Shown in pieces: positions 62,140 through 64,000 of a stretch of 64,000 nucleotides of DNA. The notes beneath the pieces are model-generated. The model did no database searches, was not told where the DNA came from, and was given only the letters and a program-made list of their open reading frames with translations. A program made the translations under genes and the position numbers. The stretch comes from CAVRXQ01 sp963849105 (GTDB lineage: Bacteria; Actinomycetota; Acidimicrobiia; Acidimicrobiales; Bog-793): contig CAWKGD010000001.1 in NCBI GenBank assembly GCA_963849105.1, positions 62,001 to 126,000 of the forward strand, given 5' to 3'. Positions within the stretch are counted from its first letter, which is position 1. Every line of letters starts with the position of its first letter.

Positions 62140-64000
62140 AGATCACTCTGCAGGTGAACGGTGAAGTGCGCGAAGTCGAGTGCGAGCCCGGCACCACGTT
62201 GCTGCGGGCGCTGCGGGGTCTCGGGTGCTTCAGCGTGCGCTTCGGTTCCTCGAGCGGGGAGACGGGCGCCGCGGCCGTGCTCGTCGACGGACGGCTCCTT
62301 GCTGCCGATGTCCTCTTGGCGGCGCAGGCCGAGGGTCACGAGGTGACGACTCTCGAGTCGCTGAGCCGGGCGACCGGCGAGCTCGACCCGATCCAGCAGG
62401 CGTTCGCGGAGTCCGGCGCGCTCCAGTCGGGGTACTCGGCCGGGGCGATGATCCTTGCCACCAAACGCTTGCTCGAGACCGTGCCGAACCCTAAAGAGGA
62501 CGAGATTCGCGACGCGTTGAGCGGCATCCTCGACCGAGAGACGGGATACGTGAAGGTCGTCGAGGCGGTGAAGAGAGCTGCGACGAGCCTGCGCGGAGAA
62601 AAGCTCGAGCCGATCGAGGCGGTCCCCGTCGAGCGACTTACTGGCCGCACTGGCGACACGGTGCAACCGGACGTGACCGAACTCTCCCAGGCGAGCGGCG
62701 CGCTTCCCCGGCTCGTCGGTTCGGACGCCGTGCCGGAGGGCACGGTCGTCGGAAGGCCCGTCGTGAAAGTCGACGCGCTACGGCTCGCGAAGGGGAACCC
62801 GTGCTTCACCGACGACATCGAGCCGCGCGGCTTGCTCCACGCGAAGGTGCTGCGGAGCCGGCTCGCGCACGCGCGGATCGTCGCGATCGACGACTCGGCG
62901 GCGCGCGCGCTCCCCGGCGTGCGCGCGGTGCTGCACTACCAGAACACGCCGCGCGTGAAGTACGCGTCCGGCGGTCAGAGCTGGCCGAACCCCCACCCGT
63001 GGGACCAGGTCAGCTTCGATGACAAGGTCCGGTACGTCGGCGACCGCGTCGCCGCAGTCGCGGCCGACACCGCGGAGATCGCCGAGGAGGCATGCCGGCT
63101 CATCGACGTCACCTACGGCGCATTGCCCGCGGTCTTCGATGAAATCGCGGCGCGCGCTGAGGGCGCGCCCGTCATCCACGACGAGGACGACACCGTCGGC
63201 ATCTACGACGCGAAGCACAACCTCAGCCACCACATCGAGGGCCGCACGGTGGACGACGCGGCGCTCGAGTCGACCCTTTCCGGCGCCGACCACGTCTTCG
63301 AGGCGACCTACCGCGTCGGACAGGTCCAGCACGTTCCCATCGAGCCCCACATCACGGTCGGCTGGCTCGACGAGGATGACCGGCTCGTCCTGCGCTCATC
63401 GACGCAGGTGCCTTTCCACGTGCGACGGATGATCGCGCCCTTGCTCGGGCTGCCGGTGAAGCGGATCCGCGTCGTGAAGCCCCGCCTCGGTGGAGGCTTC
63501 GGCGCGAAGCAGGAGATGCTGATCGAGGACATCGTCGGCCACCTTGTGCTCGCGACTCGGAGACCGGTGCGCCTGGAGCTCACCCGCGAAGAGGAGTTCA
63601 TCGCGACGCGGGTGCGCCACGCCCAAACGATCACTCTGCGTACCGGCGTGAACGACGACGGGCGACTCGTCGCCCAGGACATGCGGGTCGTCTCGAATAC
63701 CGGCGCGTACGGCACGCACGGCTTCACCGTGAACTCGGTGTCCGGACAGCACGGGCTCTCCCTGTACAACTGCCCGGCGAAGCGCTTTCTCTGTGACGTC
63801 GCGTACACGAACCGACCGGTCGCAGGCGCGTTCCGCGGGTACGGGGCGCCGCAGGCGTTTTTCGCCATCGAGTCGCAGATGGACGAGATCGCCCTTGCGC
63901 TCGGCATGGACCCGATCGAACTGCGACGCAGGAACTGGGTCGGCGAGGGCGATGCACTCGACATCGTCCTCCGTCTCGGAGAGCGCGGTGGTGTCGAGGA
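62136..64000 (+). CDS. XdhD-like fused molybdopterin hydroxylase with Cys-less Fe-S domain (complex III), partial
   Basis: At least 621 residues; the end is outside the window. Residues 1-145 align to the two-cluster ferredoxin domain, but every ligand is replaced: Ser38, Thr43, Ala46, Asp58 in the first site, Ser98, Ser101, Asp133 and Glu135 in the second. Framework residues survive (GALQSGYSAGAM, ALSGILDRETGY). The Moco part from about 205 is well kept: GDRVAAVAADTAE, STQVPFHVRRM, RLGGGFGAKQEM, TREEEFIATRVRHA and GAFRGYGAPQAF. Block order matches E. coli XdhD. Starts ATG 62136 by ATGA overlap. The likely role is on a purine or reduced purine; electron transfer by Fe-S cannot occur in this chain. 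Confidence 0.88.
   Translation, partial: MKITLQVNGEVREVECEPGTTLLRALRGLGCFSVRFGSSSGETGAAAVLVDGRLLAADVLLAAQAEGHEVTTLESLSRATGELDPIQQAFAESGALQSGYSAGAMILATKRLLETVPNPKEDEIRDALSGILDRETGYVKVVEAVKRAATSLRGEKLEPIEAVPVERLTGRTGDTVQPDVTELSQASGALPRLVGSDAVPEGTVVGRPVVKVDALRLAKGNPCFTDDIEPRGLLHAKVLRSRLAHARIVAIDDSAARALPGVRAVLHYQNTPRVKYASGGQSWPNPHPWDQVSFDDKVRYVGDRVAAVAADTAEIAEEACRLIDVTYGALPAVFDEIAARAEGAPVIHDEDDTVGIYDAKHNLSHHIEGRTVDDAALESTLSGADHVFEATYRVGQVQHVPIEPHITVGWLDEDDRLVLRSSTQVPFHVRRMIAPLLGLPVKRIRVVKPRLGGGFGAKQEMLIEDIVGHLVLATRRPVRLELTREEEFIATRVRHAQTITLRTGVNDDGRLVAQDMRVVSNTGAYGTHGFTVNSVSGQHGLSLYNCPAKRFLCDVAYTNRPVAGAFRGYGAPQAFFAIESQMDEIALALGMDPIELRRRNWVGEGDALDIVLRLGERGGVE

Overview
The window is a high-GC actinobacterial chromosome segment. 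Three markers point to Actinobacteriota: a fused three-domain alpha-ketoglutarate decarboxylase (Kgd), a mycothiol S-conjugate amidase (Mca), and a PspA-PspAA-HtpX-PspAB cluster. An LLM-class, probably F420-linked, oxidoreductase fits the same group. An Acidimicrobiia- or Thermoleophilia-like lineage is plausible but is an inference. Genes are dense, often overlap by ATGA, and often start with GTG. I saw no tRNA, rRNA, CRISPR array or insertion sequence.

Left part (1-24976), mostly housekeeping. In order: an SDR epimerase (partial), kgd, a NYN/S1 ribonuclease, a FabZ-like dehydratase with an apparent ATT start, exonuclease III, a pterin dehydratase, a DUF6687-like protein, and the divergent psp/htpX envelope-stress cluster. 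Then come mca, an SCP2-like protein, a soluble MgtE_N/CBS protein, and a secreted TAP-type peptidase. An M-box magnesium riboswitch follows, leading into an NRAMP-related transporter whose metal-site motifs are not those of Mn/Fe NRAMPs. A glycosyltransferase/methyltransferase cassette and a large cyclase-AAA-TPR regulator close this part.

Right part (25247-64000), largely purine and ureide catabolism. A plus-strand operon encodes XdhC-like maturation factors, a MocA-like cytidylyltransferase and a three-subunit xanthine dehydrogenase. Facing it is a seven-gene minus-strand operon, tightly packed with ATGA overlaps. It encodes two fold-II PLP enzymes, an SsnA-like aminohydrolase, an LLM flavin/F420 oxidoreductase, an aspartate-carbamoyltransferase-like enzyme, a YgeW-like carbamoyltransferase and carbamate kinase. 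Next come a D-carbamoylase, an aminotransferase, a 2-hydroxyacid dehydrogenase and glycerate kinase. After a short interlude of cell-wall and stress genes there follow an ammonium channel, a beta-ureidopropionase, a BMP-type nucleoside ABC transporter, a second (frameshifted) xanthine dehydrogenase, an NCS1 purine permease, 8-oxoguanine deaminase, and a YgfM/XdhD-like pair that runs off the window.

Together the genes look like an actinobacterial version of the E. coli ygeW-xdhD-guaD purine cluster. Bases or nucleosides would be imported, deaminated and hydroxylated to urate-level compounds, then opened to ureides. Ureido groups would be removed by transcarbamoylation, giving carbamoyl phosphate and, through carbamate kinase, ATP. 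Carbon would leave through keto acids or glyoxylate/glycerate. The most striking molecular feature is the last protein: its [2Fe-2S] domain keeps its fold signature but has lost all eight cluster cysteines.
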